The notes under the pieces were generated by a model that was given only the letters and a program-made list of their open reading frames with translations, was not told where the DNA came from and did no database searches. A DNA stretch of 6,244 bases from an uncultured Alphaproteobacteria bacterium (lineage in GTDB: Bacteria > Pseudomonadota > Alphaproteobacteria > RF32 > CAG-239). Shown one piece after another: positions 1 through 5,919 of this stretch. The stretch's first letter is position 1. Each line of letters starts with the position of its first letter. The translations under genes were made by a program, and so were the position numbers. The stretch spans positions 1 to 6,244 of the forward strand of contig CALXTG010000166.1 in NCBI GenBank assembly GCA_944391355.1. The letters are read 5' to 3'.

Positions 1-312
1 CTGGGGCTGAAAACCAAAGAATGGAAGGCTGCCGAAGATGTCGAAAAATCTATTTCCGAACTGGAAGAAGCGATTGGCAGTTTACGTTCTTTTGCTTCGG
101 AGTTCGGGAATTATTATTCTATCGTCACCACCAGACAAGACTTTACCGAAAATCTGATAAATGTTTTGGAAGAAGGGGCGGATAAATTAACGCTCGCCGA
201 CATGAATCAGGAATCGGCGAATATGCTGGCTCTGCAAACCGCACAGCAGCTGGCGGTTAATTCCCTCTCCCTTGCTTCTCAGGCATCTCAAGCGGTGTTG
301 AAGTTATTTTAA
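1..312 (+). CDS. Flagellin, C-terminal part (5' end outside window)
   Basis: The frame is open from base 1 and ends at TAA 310-312, giving the last 103 residues of a flagellin, the subunit of the flagellar filament, exported by the flagellar type III system. The segment is almost wholly helical and has no cysteine, as expected for the C-terminal D1/D0 arm. The run R-Q-D-F-T-E-N-L-I-N-V-L at residues 45-56 is followed by G-A-D-K-L-T-L-A-D-M-N and then by the heptad-like D0 helix L-A-L-Q-T-A-Q-Q-L-A-V-N-S-L-S-L-A. The protein ends in V-L-K-L-F. This ending is typical of alphaproteobacterial flagellins. Which paralogue it is cannot be told without the N-terminus and variable domain. It lies 260 nt before gpmI, with hairpins between, so it is probably a separate transcription unit. 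Confidence 0.9.
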   Translation: MGLKTKEWKAAEDVEKSISELEEAIGSLRSFASEFGNYYSIVTTRQDFTENLINVLEEGADKLTLADMNQESANMLALQTAQQLAVNSLSLASQASQAVLKLF

Positions 313-318
313 TAAAGC

Positions 319-339
319 CTGCTACGCAGTAGTTTTCTT
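319..339 (+). terminator. Possible weak intrinsic terminator after flagellin
   Basis: Six bases after the flagellin stop, CTGCT (319-323) can pair with AGTAG (328-332), including one G-U pair, around loop ACGC. Alternatively CTAC (322-325) pairs perfectly with GTAG (329-332). The stem is followed by TTTTCTT. Position and T-tract fit a rho-independent terminator, but the stem is only 4-5 bp, so the call is tentative. The stronger candidate downstream is at 455-483. Confidence 0.3.
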
Positions 340-340
340 G

Positions 341-382
341 ATCCTGAATGAAGCAGTTCCAGTGGGGACTGCTCTTCAGGAT
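341..382. repeat. Long imperfect palindrome, REP/RPE-like intergenic element
   Basis: ATCCTGAA (341-348) pairs perfectly with TTCAGGAT (375-382). Inside it AGCAGTTCC (352-360) pairs with GGGACTGCT (365-373) through nine pairs, one of them G-U. The loop is AGTG (361-364), and a small internal loop (349-351 opposite 374) separates the two arms. That makes 17 base pairs in 42 nt, far more stable than anything else in the gap. No T-run follows on either strand, which argues against a simple terminator. On the minus strand it reads GTCATCCTGAA at one edge and TTCAGGATC at the other, a pattern like the dispersed palindromes found in intergenic spaces of many proteobacteria. Whether it is repeated in this genome cannot be seen here. 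It could also act as a 3' stabilising structure on the flagellin mRNA. Confidence 0.6.
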
Positions 383-454
383 GACAATAAAAGGAAGTTT
401 CTCAGGCCAGTCAATCAATTTTAAGATTGTTTTAATTGTCATTTTTGATAACCG

Positions 455-483
455 TAAAATATCAGGCTTCAGAGCCGATTTTA
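455..483 (+). terminator. Bulged hairpin with T-tail, likely flagellin-side terminator
   Basis: GGCT (465-468) pairs with AGCC (473-476) around loop TCAG. C463 pairs with G477 past a bulged A464, and TAAAAT (455-460) pairs with ATTTTA (478-483) past a bulged AT (461-462). An alternative lower stem is ATC (461-463) with GAT (477-479), followed by TTTATTAATTA. The A-tract, stem and T-tract arrangement fits a rho-independent terminator, possibly working in both directions. It lies upstream of the inferred gpmI promoter, so it would end flagellin transcription rather than sit in the gpmI leader. Confidence 0.4.
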
Positions 484-529
484 TTAATTAATAAACATAA
501 ATAGTGCTTTTTTCTTGAAAATTATTATA

Positions 530-535
530 TATAAT
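530..535 (+). promoter_or_regulatory. Candidate -10 box for the gpmI operon
   Basis: TATAAT at 530-535 is a perfect sigma-70 type -10 hexamer, inside a very AT-rich stretch. A start point near 542 would give a leader of about 30 nt before gpmI. No good -35 box sits 16-18 bases upstream: the bases there are a T-run, about 507-513. TTGAAA at 515-520 is too close to serve. The site is supported by position (end of the only long gap, start of a tight operon), but AT-rich DNA yields such hexamers by chance. Confidence 0.45.
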
Positions 536-561
536 GAAACGAAGTTTATATGTTTTAAGAA

Positions 562-567
562 AGAGGA
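562..567 (+). promoter_or_regulatory. Ribosome binding site deciding the gpmI start
   Basis: AGAGGA ends five bases before ATG 573. An in-frame ATG at 534 has no purine-rich site ahead of it, overlaps the -10-like box, and would add 13 residues ahead of the conserved family N-terminus. The 573 start is therefore preferred. Confidence 0.8.
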
Positions 568-572
568 AAGCA

Positions 573-2105
573 ATGACACAGAAACCGGTATTGTTAATGA
601 TTTTGGACGGCTGGGGTTATCGTGAGCCGAAAACCCCGGATAACGCGATTGAAATGGGACATACACCGAACTGGCATCGTATGTATAACGATAACCCCCA
701 TTGTCTGGTTGAAACCTACGGCCTGGCTGTCGGCCTGCCGGAAGGACAGATGGGCAACTCCGAAGTCGGACATACCAATCTCGGCGCCGGCCGCGTGGTT
801 ATGCAGGATCTGCCGCGGATTGACCTGGCAATAAAGGACGGAAGCCTGGCAAAGAATCCGGTATTGAATGAAATGATCGGCAAGCTCAAAGCCAACGGCA
901 AAACCTGTCATGTCATGGGGCTGATGTCGCCGGGCGGGGTTCACTCAATGCAAAGCCAAATTGTCGCTTTATGCAAAATTCTTACCGATAACGGCATTAA
1001 AGTTGACGTCCACGCCTTTTTAGACGGCCGCGATACGCCGCCGGCGTCGGCTGCCGAATATCTGGCAGACTTTGAAAAAAGCATCAGCGGCATGAAAGAT
1101 ATCAGAATCGTTACGCTGTCGGGGCGTTTCTATGCAATGGACCGCGATAAACGCTGGGATCGCGTCGAAGCCGCTTATAACAATATGATGAATGCCTCCG
1201 GCAAGCGTTATGCCACGGTTGAAGAGGCAATCAAAGCTTCTTATGCCGATAAGATTACCGATGAGTTTGTCGTCCCCTGCGTTATCGGCGATTATCAGGG
1301 AATGGAAGACGGCGATGCGATTTTGATGGCCAATTTCCGCGCCGACCGGGCCCGCGAAATTCTTTACGCGCTGGCCGATGACGCTTTTGAAGGTTTTAAC
1401 CGCCAAAAAAGGGTTAAATTTTCCGAACATATCGGCATGACCGAATATTCGGTTGACCATAACCGCTTTATGAAAACGCTGTTTCCGCCCGAAGCCCTGA
1501 CTCATATTTTCGGCGAAGTGGTGGCCGAACACGGGCTGACCCAGCTGCGCATCGCCGAAACCGAAAAATATGCCCATGTCACGTTCTTCTTTAACGGCGG
1601 CGAAGAAAAAGAATTTAAAGGGGAAGAAAGAATCCTGATTGCCAGCCCGAAAGTCGCGACCTATGACCTGAAACCGGAAATGAGCGTTTACGAAGTGACC
1701 GACCAGCTGGTTAAGGCAATTGAAGACAAGCGTTTTGATACGATTATCTGCAACTTTGCCAACGGCGACATGGTCGGACATACCGGCATTATGGAAGCCG
1801 CGCTTAAAGCCGTCGCCGCCGTTGACGAATGTCTGGGGCGGGTTGAAAAAGCGATTAAGGACGTCGGCGGCGTTATGATTGTTACGGCCGACCACGGCAA
1901 TGCCGAAAAAATGGTCGACGAAAAAACCGGCGAACCCTATACCGCTCATACGGTCGGCAAAGTCGCCGCCATTCTGGTTAATGACCAGAGCGGGGTTAAA
2001 TGCATGAAAGACGGCAGACTGGCCGATATTGCGCCGACCATGCTGGAACTTTTGAATATTAAACAACCTCAGGAAATGACCGGAACATCGCTGCTGGTCA
2101 GATAA
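573..2105 (+). CDS. gpmI: 2,3-bisphosphoglycerate-independent phosphoglycerate mutase
   Basis: This cytosolic glycolysis and gluconeogenesis enzyme interconverts 3-phosphoglycerate and 2-phosphoglycerate using two Mn ions and a phosphoserine intermediate. The product is 510 residues, the usual family length, and belongs to the alkaline phosphatase superfamily. By comparison with the Bacillus enzyme, the metal and catalytic residues are all visible: D12 in L-D-G-W-G, the phosphorylated S63 in G-N-S-E-V-G-H, D399 and H403 in G-D-M-V-G-H, D440 and H441 in A-D-H-G-N, and H459. The substrate-binding set is also present: H124 in G-G-V-H-S, D-G-R-D-T-P-P at 151-157, S-G-R-F-Y-A-M-D-R-D-K-R-W at 183-195, F-R-A-D-R at 255-259 and the A-E-T-E-K-Y-A-H-V block at 328-336. 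Nothing is missing. It heads the operon, and its stop codon overlaps the Shine-Dalgarno site of the next gene, so coupled translation is likely. Confidence 0.98.
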   Translation: MTQKPVLLMILDGWGYREPKTPDNAIEMGHTPNWHRMYNDNPHCLVETYGLAVGLPEGQMGNSEVGHTNLGAGRVVMQDLPRIDLAIKDGSLAKNPVLNEMIGKLKANGKTCHVMGLMSPGGVHSMQSQIVALCKILTDNGIKVDVHAFLDGRDTPPASAAEYLADFEKSISGMKDIRIVTLSGRFYAMDRDKRWDRVEAAYNNMMNASGKRYATVEEAIKASYADKITDEFVVPCVIGDYQGMEDGDAILMANFRADRAREILYALADDAFEGFNRQKRVKFSEHIGMTEYSVDHNRFMKTLFPPEALTHIFGEVVAEHGLTQLRIAETEKYAHVTFFFNGGEEKEFKGEERILIASPKVATYDLKPEMSVYEVTDQLVKAIEDKRFDTIICNFANGDMVGHTGIMEAALKAVAAVDECLGRVEKAIKDVGGVMIVTADHGNAEKMVDEKTGEPYTAHTVGKVAAILVNDQSGVKCMKDGRLADIAPTMLELLNIKQPQEMTGTSLLVR

Positions 2106-2108
2106 GGA
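2104..2108 (+). promoter_or_regulatory. Ribosome binding site of envC, overlapping gpmI stop
   Basis: AAGGA shares its first two bases with the gpmI TAA. It sits one base before a TTG at 2110 and four bases before ATG 2113. One base is too close for initiation, so ATG 2113 is the likelier start. Even that spacing is tight, which hints at translational coupling. Confidence 0.6.
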
Positions 2109-2112
2109 CTTG

Positions 2113-3378
2113 ATGAAACTTTTACGTCTTCATAAACCGGTTATCCTCGGCATGAGCATTTTAACACTCATGCTGGGGCCGGTTTATGCGGCGGAAGTTT
2201 CCGAAAAAGAGCTGCGGCAGATGGAACAAGCCGTCGAAGCTCAGGCGCTGGAACATAAAAAACTGCAGGCACAGGCGACGCAAATCAGCCTGGAGCTGAC
2301 TTCGGTCAGTCAGGAAATGGTGAAGGCGGCCAAACAGATTCAAAACAGCGAAGATAAAATCTCGCGCATGGAAGGACAGTTAAAAGAACTGCAAACGGAG
2401 CTTAAAACCTCTGAAGACAACCTGCTCAGCGAAGATGAGAATCTTATCCGCACGTTATCTGCCCTGCAGAATCTGGCATTGAAACCGACCGAAGCCTTGT
2501 TTGTGCAGCCGCTGACGCCGGTCGAAATTATCCGCAGCGCCATGCTGCTGCGCGAAACCGTGCCGTATCTGGAGCAGAATGCCGACAGAATCCGCAAAAA
2601 ACTTGATGATATCGAAAGCCAGCGGCAAAGGATCGAAAAACAGTTCAAACGAATTGTCGCGCAAAAGAAAGTTCTGGAAAAAGAACACGAGAAAATGAAA
2701 AAGCTGGTGCAGCGGAAGTCCCGCCTGCGCAACGATGTCGAAATCAAGAGCGTCAAAGCCAAGAAAAATGTCGATAAGCTGGCTGGACAGGCACAAGACC
2801 TGCGCGACCTGTTAAACAAACTGGAACAGCAGCGGCAGGAAAAACTGCGCCGGCAGGAAGCCGAACGGAAACGCCTGGCTCAGCTCGAGGCCGAACGCCG
2901 GCAAAAGCTGGCGGCGGAAAAAAAGCTTGAGGAAAGCAAAAAAGCCGACTTGATTAAATATAAACCTGATATTATAAATGAAATTGGCGAAAGCTTTGTA
3001 AAAGCAAAGGGAAAACTGCCGATGCCGGCGCGCGGCCCGATTATTACCGCGTACGGCGAAAAGAAGGTCAAAGGGGTTTCCTCAAAGGGAATTATCATCA
3101 AGACCCGCAATCAGGCTCAGGTGATTTCGCCGTTTGACGGCTCGGTTATTTTTGCCGGACCTTTCCGCGGATACGGAAACCTGATTATTATTGAACACGG
3201 CAAAGGCTATCTGACGCTGCTGGCCGGACTGGAAACAATCGACTGCGAACTCGGACAAATGCTGTTGGCCGGAGAACCGGTCGGACAAATGCCCGACAGC
3301 CGGGACGCCAAATTATATGTCGAGCTGCGCAAGGATAATCTGCCGATTAACCCGATGGCGTGGATAAAGAACTCGTAG
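2113..3378 (+). CDS. envC: EnvC-like murein hydrolase activator (degenerate LytM/M23 domain)
   Basis: This is a 421-residue periplasmic protein. A signal peptide has K and R residues at 2-8, a hydrophobic core at about 9-23, and a likely cut after V-Y-A at 26. Two long charged coiled-coil stretches follow, about 30-115 and 155-285. They are broken by L-K-P-T-E-A-L-F and the P-V-E-I-I-R-S helix (123-150), as in EnvC. The C-terminal LytM (M23) fold spans about 300-421. Its active site is dead. The usual H-x-G-x-D reads S324-K-G-I-I328. The H-x-H motif reads K400-L-Y402. The catalytic His after the G-Y-x-T-L motif is G372. E. coli EnvC has the same kind of substitutions (W-K-G-M-V and L-Y-F-E), and there the domain activates amidases instead of cutting peptidoglycan. 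By analogy the role is amidase activation in septum splitting. No amidase gene is in the window. A TTG at 2110 would add one residue. Confidence 0.9.
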   Translation: MKLLRLHKPVILGMSILTLMLGPVYAAEVSEKELRQMEQAVEAQALEHKKLQAQATQISLELTSVSQEMVKAAKQIQNSEDKISRMEGQLKELQTELKTSEDNLLSEDENLIRTLSALQNLALKPTEALFVQPLTPVEIIRSAMLLRETVPYLEQNADRIRKKLDDIESQRQRIEKQFKRIVAQKKVLEKEHEKMKKLVQRKSRLRNDVEIKSVKAKKNVDKLAGQAQDLRDLLNKLEQQRQEKLRRQEAERKRLAQLEAERRQKLAAEKKLEESKKADLIKYKPDIINEIGESFVKAKGKLPMPARGPIITAYGEKKVKGVSSKGIIIKTRNQAQVISPFDGSVIFAGPFRGYGNLIIIEHGKGYLTLLAGLETIDCELGQMLLAGEPVGQMPDSRDAKLYVELRKDNLPINPMAWIKNS

Positions 3379-3397
3379 ATTAAGTGTAATCTTTTTT
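3377..3397 (+). terminator. AT-rich hairpin plus T-run between envC and ctpA (possible attenuator)
   Basis: AGATTA (3377-3382) pairs perfectly with TAATCT (3387-3392) around loop AGTG, directly followed by T's to 3397. The stem begins inside the envC stop codon. The shape is that of an intrinsic terminator, but with six pairs, only two of them G-C, it is weak. Partial termination or mRNA processing within the operon is more plausible than a full stop, since no promoter is evident in the 32-nt gap before ctpA. Confidence 0.4.
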
Positions 3398-3410
3398 AAG
3401 GTAGAGAAAT

Positions 3411-4715
3411 ATGTCTAGAAAATTATCAGTTTTTATTGCGGCTCTGACAGCGGTTTTGCTGCTGGCCGGCGGCGCTTACGCGCAGAACAAAAAAGACGCC
3501 AAGGCGCCCGCGGACGACAAAGATACCTATGAAATGCTTAATCTCTTCGGAGAGGTTCTGGAAAGAGCCAAAATGTCTTATGTCGAAGAAGTCAGCGACA
3601 AGCAGCTTATCGAATCGGCAATCAACGGCATGCTGGTCGCTCTGGATCCCCACTCGAGTTTTCTGGACGGGCAGAGTTTCAAATATATGAACGAACAGAC
3701 CAAAGGCAAATTCGGCGGGCTGGGAATCGAAGTGACGATGGAAAGCGGCATTGTCAAAATCGTTTCGCCGATTGACGATACGCCGGCATCGCGCGCCGGC
3801 CTGAAACCCGGCGACTATATCACCGCCATTGACGGCCAGCAGGTTGCGGGAATGAGCCTGAACGACGCGGTTGATAAAATGCGCGGCAAAGTCGGCAGCA
3901 AGGTAAAGCTTTCTATCCGCAGAATTAATGCCAAGCCGTTTGACGTAACGCTTAAACGCGAAGAAATCAAAATCCAGTCGGTTAAGAGCGATATCAAACA
4001 AAATGACGTTGCCTATATCCGCATTACCTCTTTCAGCGAAGATACCGACAAAATGGTTGAAAAGGCTTTGCAAAAAGCTCAGGAAAAGACCGGCAACAAA
4101 ATTTCGGGACTGGTGCTGGATGTCCGCAATAATCCCGGCGGGCTGCTTGATCAGGCCGTCAGCGTTTCGGATCTGTTTTTGGAACAGGGAGAAATTGTTT
4201 CGACCCGTTCGCGCAATGCCGCCGATACGGTCAGATATTCGGCCAAGAAAGGCGATATAGCCAAAGATATGCCGATTGTGGTTTTGGTTAATGACGGTTC
4301 GGCTTCGGCTTCGGAAATTGTGGCCGGCGCGCTGCAGGATCATAAACGAGCCGTAATTATGGGAGAAAAGACTTTCGGCAAAGGCTCGGTACAGACGGTT
4401 ATCCCGCTCGGGGATTACGGCGCCATGCGTCTGACGACCGCCCGTTATTACACGCCTTCGGGACGCTCAATTCAGGCGACCGGCATTGAACCGGATATTG
4501 AAGTGAAACCGGCTAAAGTCGAAGTTTTGGAAAATGCCGGCTGGAACATCAGCGAAGCCGAATTCCGCAATGCGCTGAAAAACGAAAACGAAGAAAAGAA
4601 ACCGGCAAATGACAACAAAAACCAGAACAAAGACAATGACCTGGAGAAAGATTATCAATTGTCACGCGCCGTTGACACGGTTAAGGCTCTGAGCATCTAT
4701 AAGGCGGCTCAATAG
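3411..4715 (+). CDS. ctpA: C-terminal processing peptidase, S41 family, with PDZ domain
   Basis: This is a 434-residue exported serine protease of the CtpA/Prc/tail-specific family. It cleaves or degrades periplasmic proteins recognised through their C-termini. The signal peptide is M-S-R-K, a hydrophobic core at about 7-20, and cleavage probably after A-Y-A at 24. An N-terminal helical part (about 38-97) carries L-D-P-H-S-S-F-L-D. The PDZ domain (about 98-172) starts with the G-G-L-G-I-E carboxylate-binding loop and contains P-A-S-R-A-G-L-K-P-G-D. The protease core (about 185-370) has L-D-V-R-N-N-P-G-G at 236-244. The Ser-Lys-Gln centre reads S299 (S-A-S-A-S-E), K324 (T-F-G-K-G) and Q328, with the family's 25- and 4-residue spacings, so it should be active. 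A hydrophilic Asn/Lys/Glu stretch (about 387-413) precedes a final helix. AAGG at 3398-3401 is the likely ribosome site for ATG 3411. In Pseudomonas a CtpA controls peptidoglycan hydrolases, which fits the envC neighbour. The substrate here is unknown. Confidence 0.96.
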   Translation: MSRKLSVFIAALTAVLLLAGGAYAQNKKDAKAPADDKDTYEMLNLFGEVLERAKMSYVEEVSDKQLIESAINGMLVALDPHSSFLDGQSFKYMNEQTKGKFGGLGIEVTMESGIVKIVSPIDDTPASRAGLKPGDYITAIDGQQVAGMSLNDAVDKMRGKVGSKVKLSIRRINAKPFDVTLKREEIKIQSVKSDIKQNDVAYIRITSFSEDTDKMVEKALQKAQEKTGNKISGLVLDVRNNPGGLLDQAVSVSDLFLEQGEIVSTRSRNAADTVRYSAKKGDIAKDMPIVVLVNDGSASASEIVAGALQDHKRAVIMGEKTFGKGSVQTVIPLGDYGAMRLTTARYYTPSGRSIQATGIEPDIEVKPAKVEVLENAGWNISEAEFRNALKNENEEKKPANDNKNQNKDNDLEKDYQLSRAVDTVKALSIYKAAQ

Positions 4716-4721
4716 AAAGGA
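4716..4721 (+). promoter_or_regulatory. Ribosome binding site supporting a TTG start
   Basis: AAAGGA begins right after the ctpA stop and lies seven bases before TTG 4729. The next in-frame ATG falls after the membrane segment, at L-M-F-D-R-K, without a comparable site. TTG 4729 is therefore the best start for the next gene. Confidence 0.75.
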
Positions 4722-4728
4722 CAAAGAC

Positions 4729-5904
4729 TTGCTGGAAGCCATTAAACAAAGACGTTATCTGATTGCCGCGGTGCTGCTGACTTTTGCGGTCGTATTGGGG
4801 ACGGCTTATCTGTTTGCCAGCAAAAAAAGCGAACCGGAATATCTGTCAAAAATCGACCGGTTGATGTTTGACAGGAAGAATCTGGCGCCAAAATATATCC
4901 TGACCCTGCCCGACCGGCGGAAAGCTCCGAAAATTGAGGTTAAAAAGATTATCGAAGACGGCGTCGAAGTTGCCCAAACGGGCGAGAATCCGGAACCGGA
5001 GGCTTTTGATATGGGAAAATTTATGGCCTCTATTCCGCTGCTGACCAGACTGACGCCGCTGGCCGACCTGAAGCCGCTGCGTTATGTCGAAACCGACAGC
5101 AGCCTGATTGAAAAAGTCGATAATATGCAGCTGCCGAAAATTTCATCCCGCGGGAAAAAACCGTGGAGCGAGTATGGAAATCCGGTGCAGATTGCTCCCA
5201 ATTTTTATAAAGTCGCGATTGTTTTTAAGAATCTCGGATTGGACACGCGCCTGACAGAAACAATAACAACGGCTTTGCCGAGCGAGATTTCTTTCTCGTT
5301 TTCGCCTTATGCGCAAAATGCGGCCGAAATGGTTAAAAACGCCCGGCGCAGCGGTCATGAAACTTATGTCGATTTGTTGTTGTCCTCGCCGAATTTTCTT
5401 AAATCGGACAGCGGCCCGATGGCTATGAGCCTGACCGCCAGCCCCGAACAGAATCTGCTGCGGCTGAGACAAGCTTTGGATATTGACGCGCCGCTCGGCG
5501 GCATGGTGGTGAATGCCGGCGTTGCTGACGAAGACACGCGCGACACGCTGGAAAAAGTCATTGAAGAACTGAAATCACGCGGACTGATGATGATTGACGC
5601 AACCGACGCCGACGGAATTGACGCTCTGAAAAGTTCCGGTTTGCCGCGCAAGAAAGCCGATATTGTCATTGATGACAATCTGTCGCGGGAAGCCATTGAC
5701 CAACAGCTGGAGCAAGCCGAAGAAACGGCGCTGCTTAACGGCCAGGTTCTGATTGCGGTCGAGCCGAAACCGGTGGCGGTTATGGCAATACATGACTGGA
5801 TTAACAGTTTTTCAAAACAGCTGAGTTATGAAGAAATTAAACAGGGAATCGAGATAAAGAAGCCTTTTGCGCTGGTTCCGCTGTCTATGGTCGTGGTCGA
5901 ATAG
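4729..5904 (+). CDS. Divergent polysaccharide deacetylase family protein (DUF610/YibQ-like), metal site apparently lost
   Basis: The product is 391 residues from a TTG start. A positively charged N-terminus (K-Q-R-R) leads into one membrane segment at about 10-30, which would anchor the protein in the inner membrane with its body in the periplasm. Residues 31-145 are a variable, charged and proline-containing linker. From about 155 to the end the layout follows the divergent polysaccharide deacetylase family (Pfam Polysacc_deac_2). K-V-A-I-V-F-K-N-L-G sits at 161-170, S-F-S-P-Y-A at 190-195, the G-H-E-x-x-x-D turn at 209-215, L-T-A-S-P-E-Q-N-L at 235-243, E-E-L-K-S-R-G-L at 279-286, and P-F-A-L-V-P-L near the end. 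The residues expected to bind metal are changed: the usual I-D-D-L-G reads F-K167-N168-L-G, the usual N-N-H-M-G reads V-V-N262-A-G, and the usual G-H-P reads V-E345-P. D290 in M-I-D and D315/D316 remain. Catalysis looks doubtful. The family's role in alphaproteobacteria is not well defined. It is 13 nt after ctpA and 15 nt before rppH. Confidence 0.85.
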   Translation: MLEAIKQRRYLIAAVLLTFAVVLGTAYLFASKKSEPEYLSKIDRLMFDRKNLAPKYILTLPDRRKAPKIEVKKIIEDGVEVAQTGENPEPEAFDMGKFMASIPLLTRLTPLADLKPLRYVETDSSLIEKVDNMQLPKISSRGKKPWSEYGNPVQIAPNFYKVAIVFKNLGLDTRLTETITTALPSEISFSFSPYAQNAAEMVKNARRSGHETYVDLLLSSPNFLKSDSGPMAMSLTASPEQNLLRLRQALDIDAPLGGMVVNAGVADEDTRDTLEKVIEELKSRGLMMIDATDADGIDALKSSGLPRKKADIVIDDNLSREAIDQQLEQAEETALLNGQVLIAVEPKPVAVMAIHDWINSFSKQLSYEEIKQGIEIKKPFALVPLSMVVVE

Positions 5905-5908
5905 CGGC

Positions 5909-5912
5909 GGAG
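5909..5912 (+). promoter_or_regulatory. Ribosome binding site of rppH
   Basis: GGAG lies seven bases before ATG 5920 and ten before the adjacent in-frame ATG 5923. The spacing favours 5920, giving a protein that begins M-M-E-G. The two starts differ by one residue only. Confidence 0.6.
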
Positions 5913-5919
5913 AATAATC

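Noticed and set aside
257..442. Minus-strand 61-codon frame across the flagellin end and the palindrome
   Set aside because: It overlaps the flagellin 3' end, has no clear ribosome site, and part of its peptide is simply the palindrome read through.
515..520. TTGAAA as a -35 box for the gpmI promoter
   Set aside because: Only nine bases separate it from TATAAT at 530-535, and no -10-like hexamer lies 16-18 bases downstream of it.
534..572. Upstream ATG giving a 13-residue longer GpmI
   Set aside because: It overlaps the -10-like box, lacks a ribosome site, and adds residues before the conserved family N-terminus. ATG 573 has a well-spaced AGAGGA.
1020..2066. Long minus-strand open frame (348 codons) opposite gpmI
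   Set aside because: The + strand encodes GpmI with every catalytic motif across this span. The antisense frame is open because of the GC-patterned codon use and shows no recognisable domain.
3251..3292. 12-nt direct repeat TCGGACAAATGC (3251-3262 and 3281-3292) within envC
   Set aside because: Both copies encode the G-Q-M turns that the LytM fold repeats naturally. Two short copies in a coding frame do not make a repeat element.
3426..4343. Long minus-strand open frame (305 codons) opposite ctpA
   Set aside because: It lies fully inside a well-supported S41 protease gene. Its translation shows no family motif, and I see no reason to prefer it.
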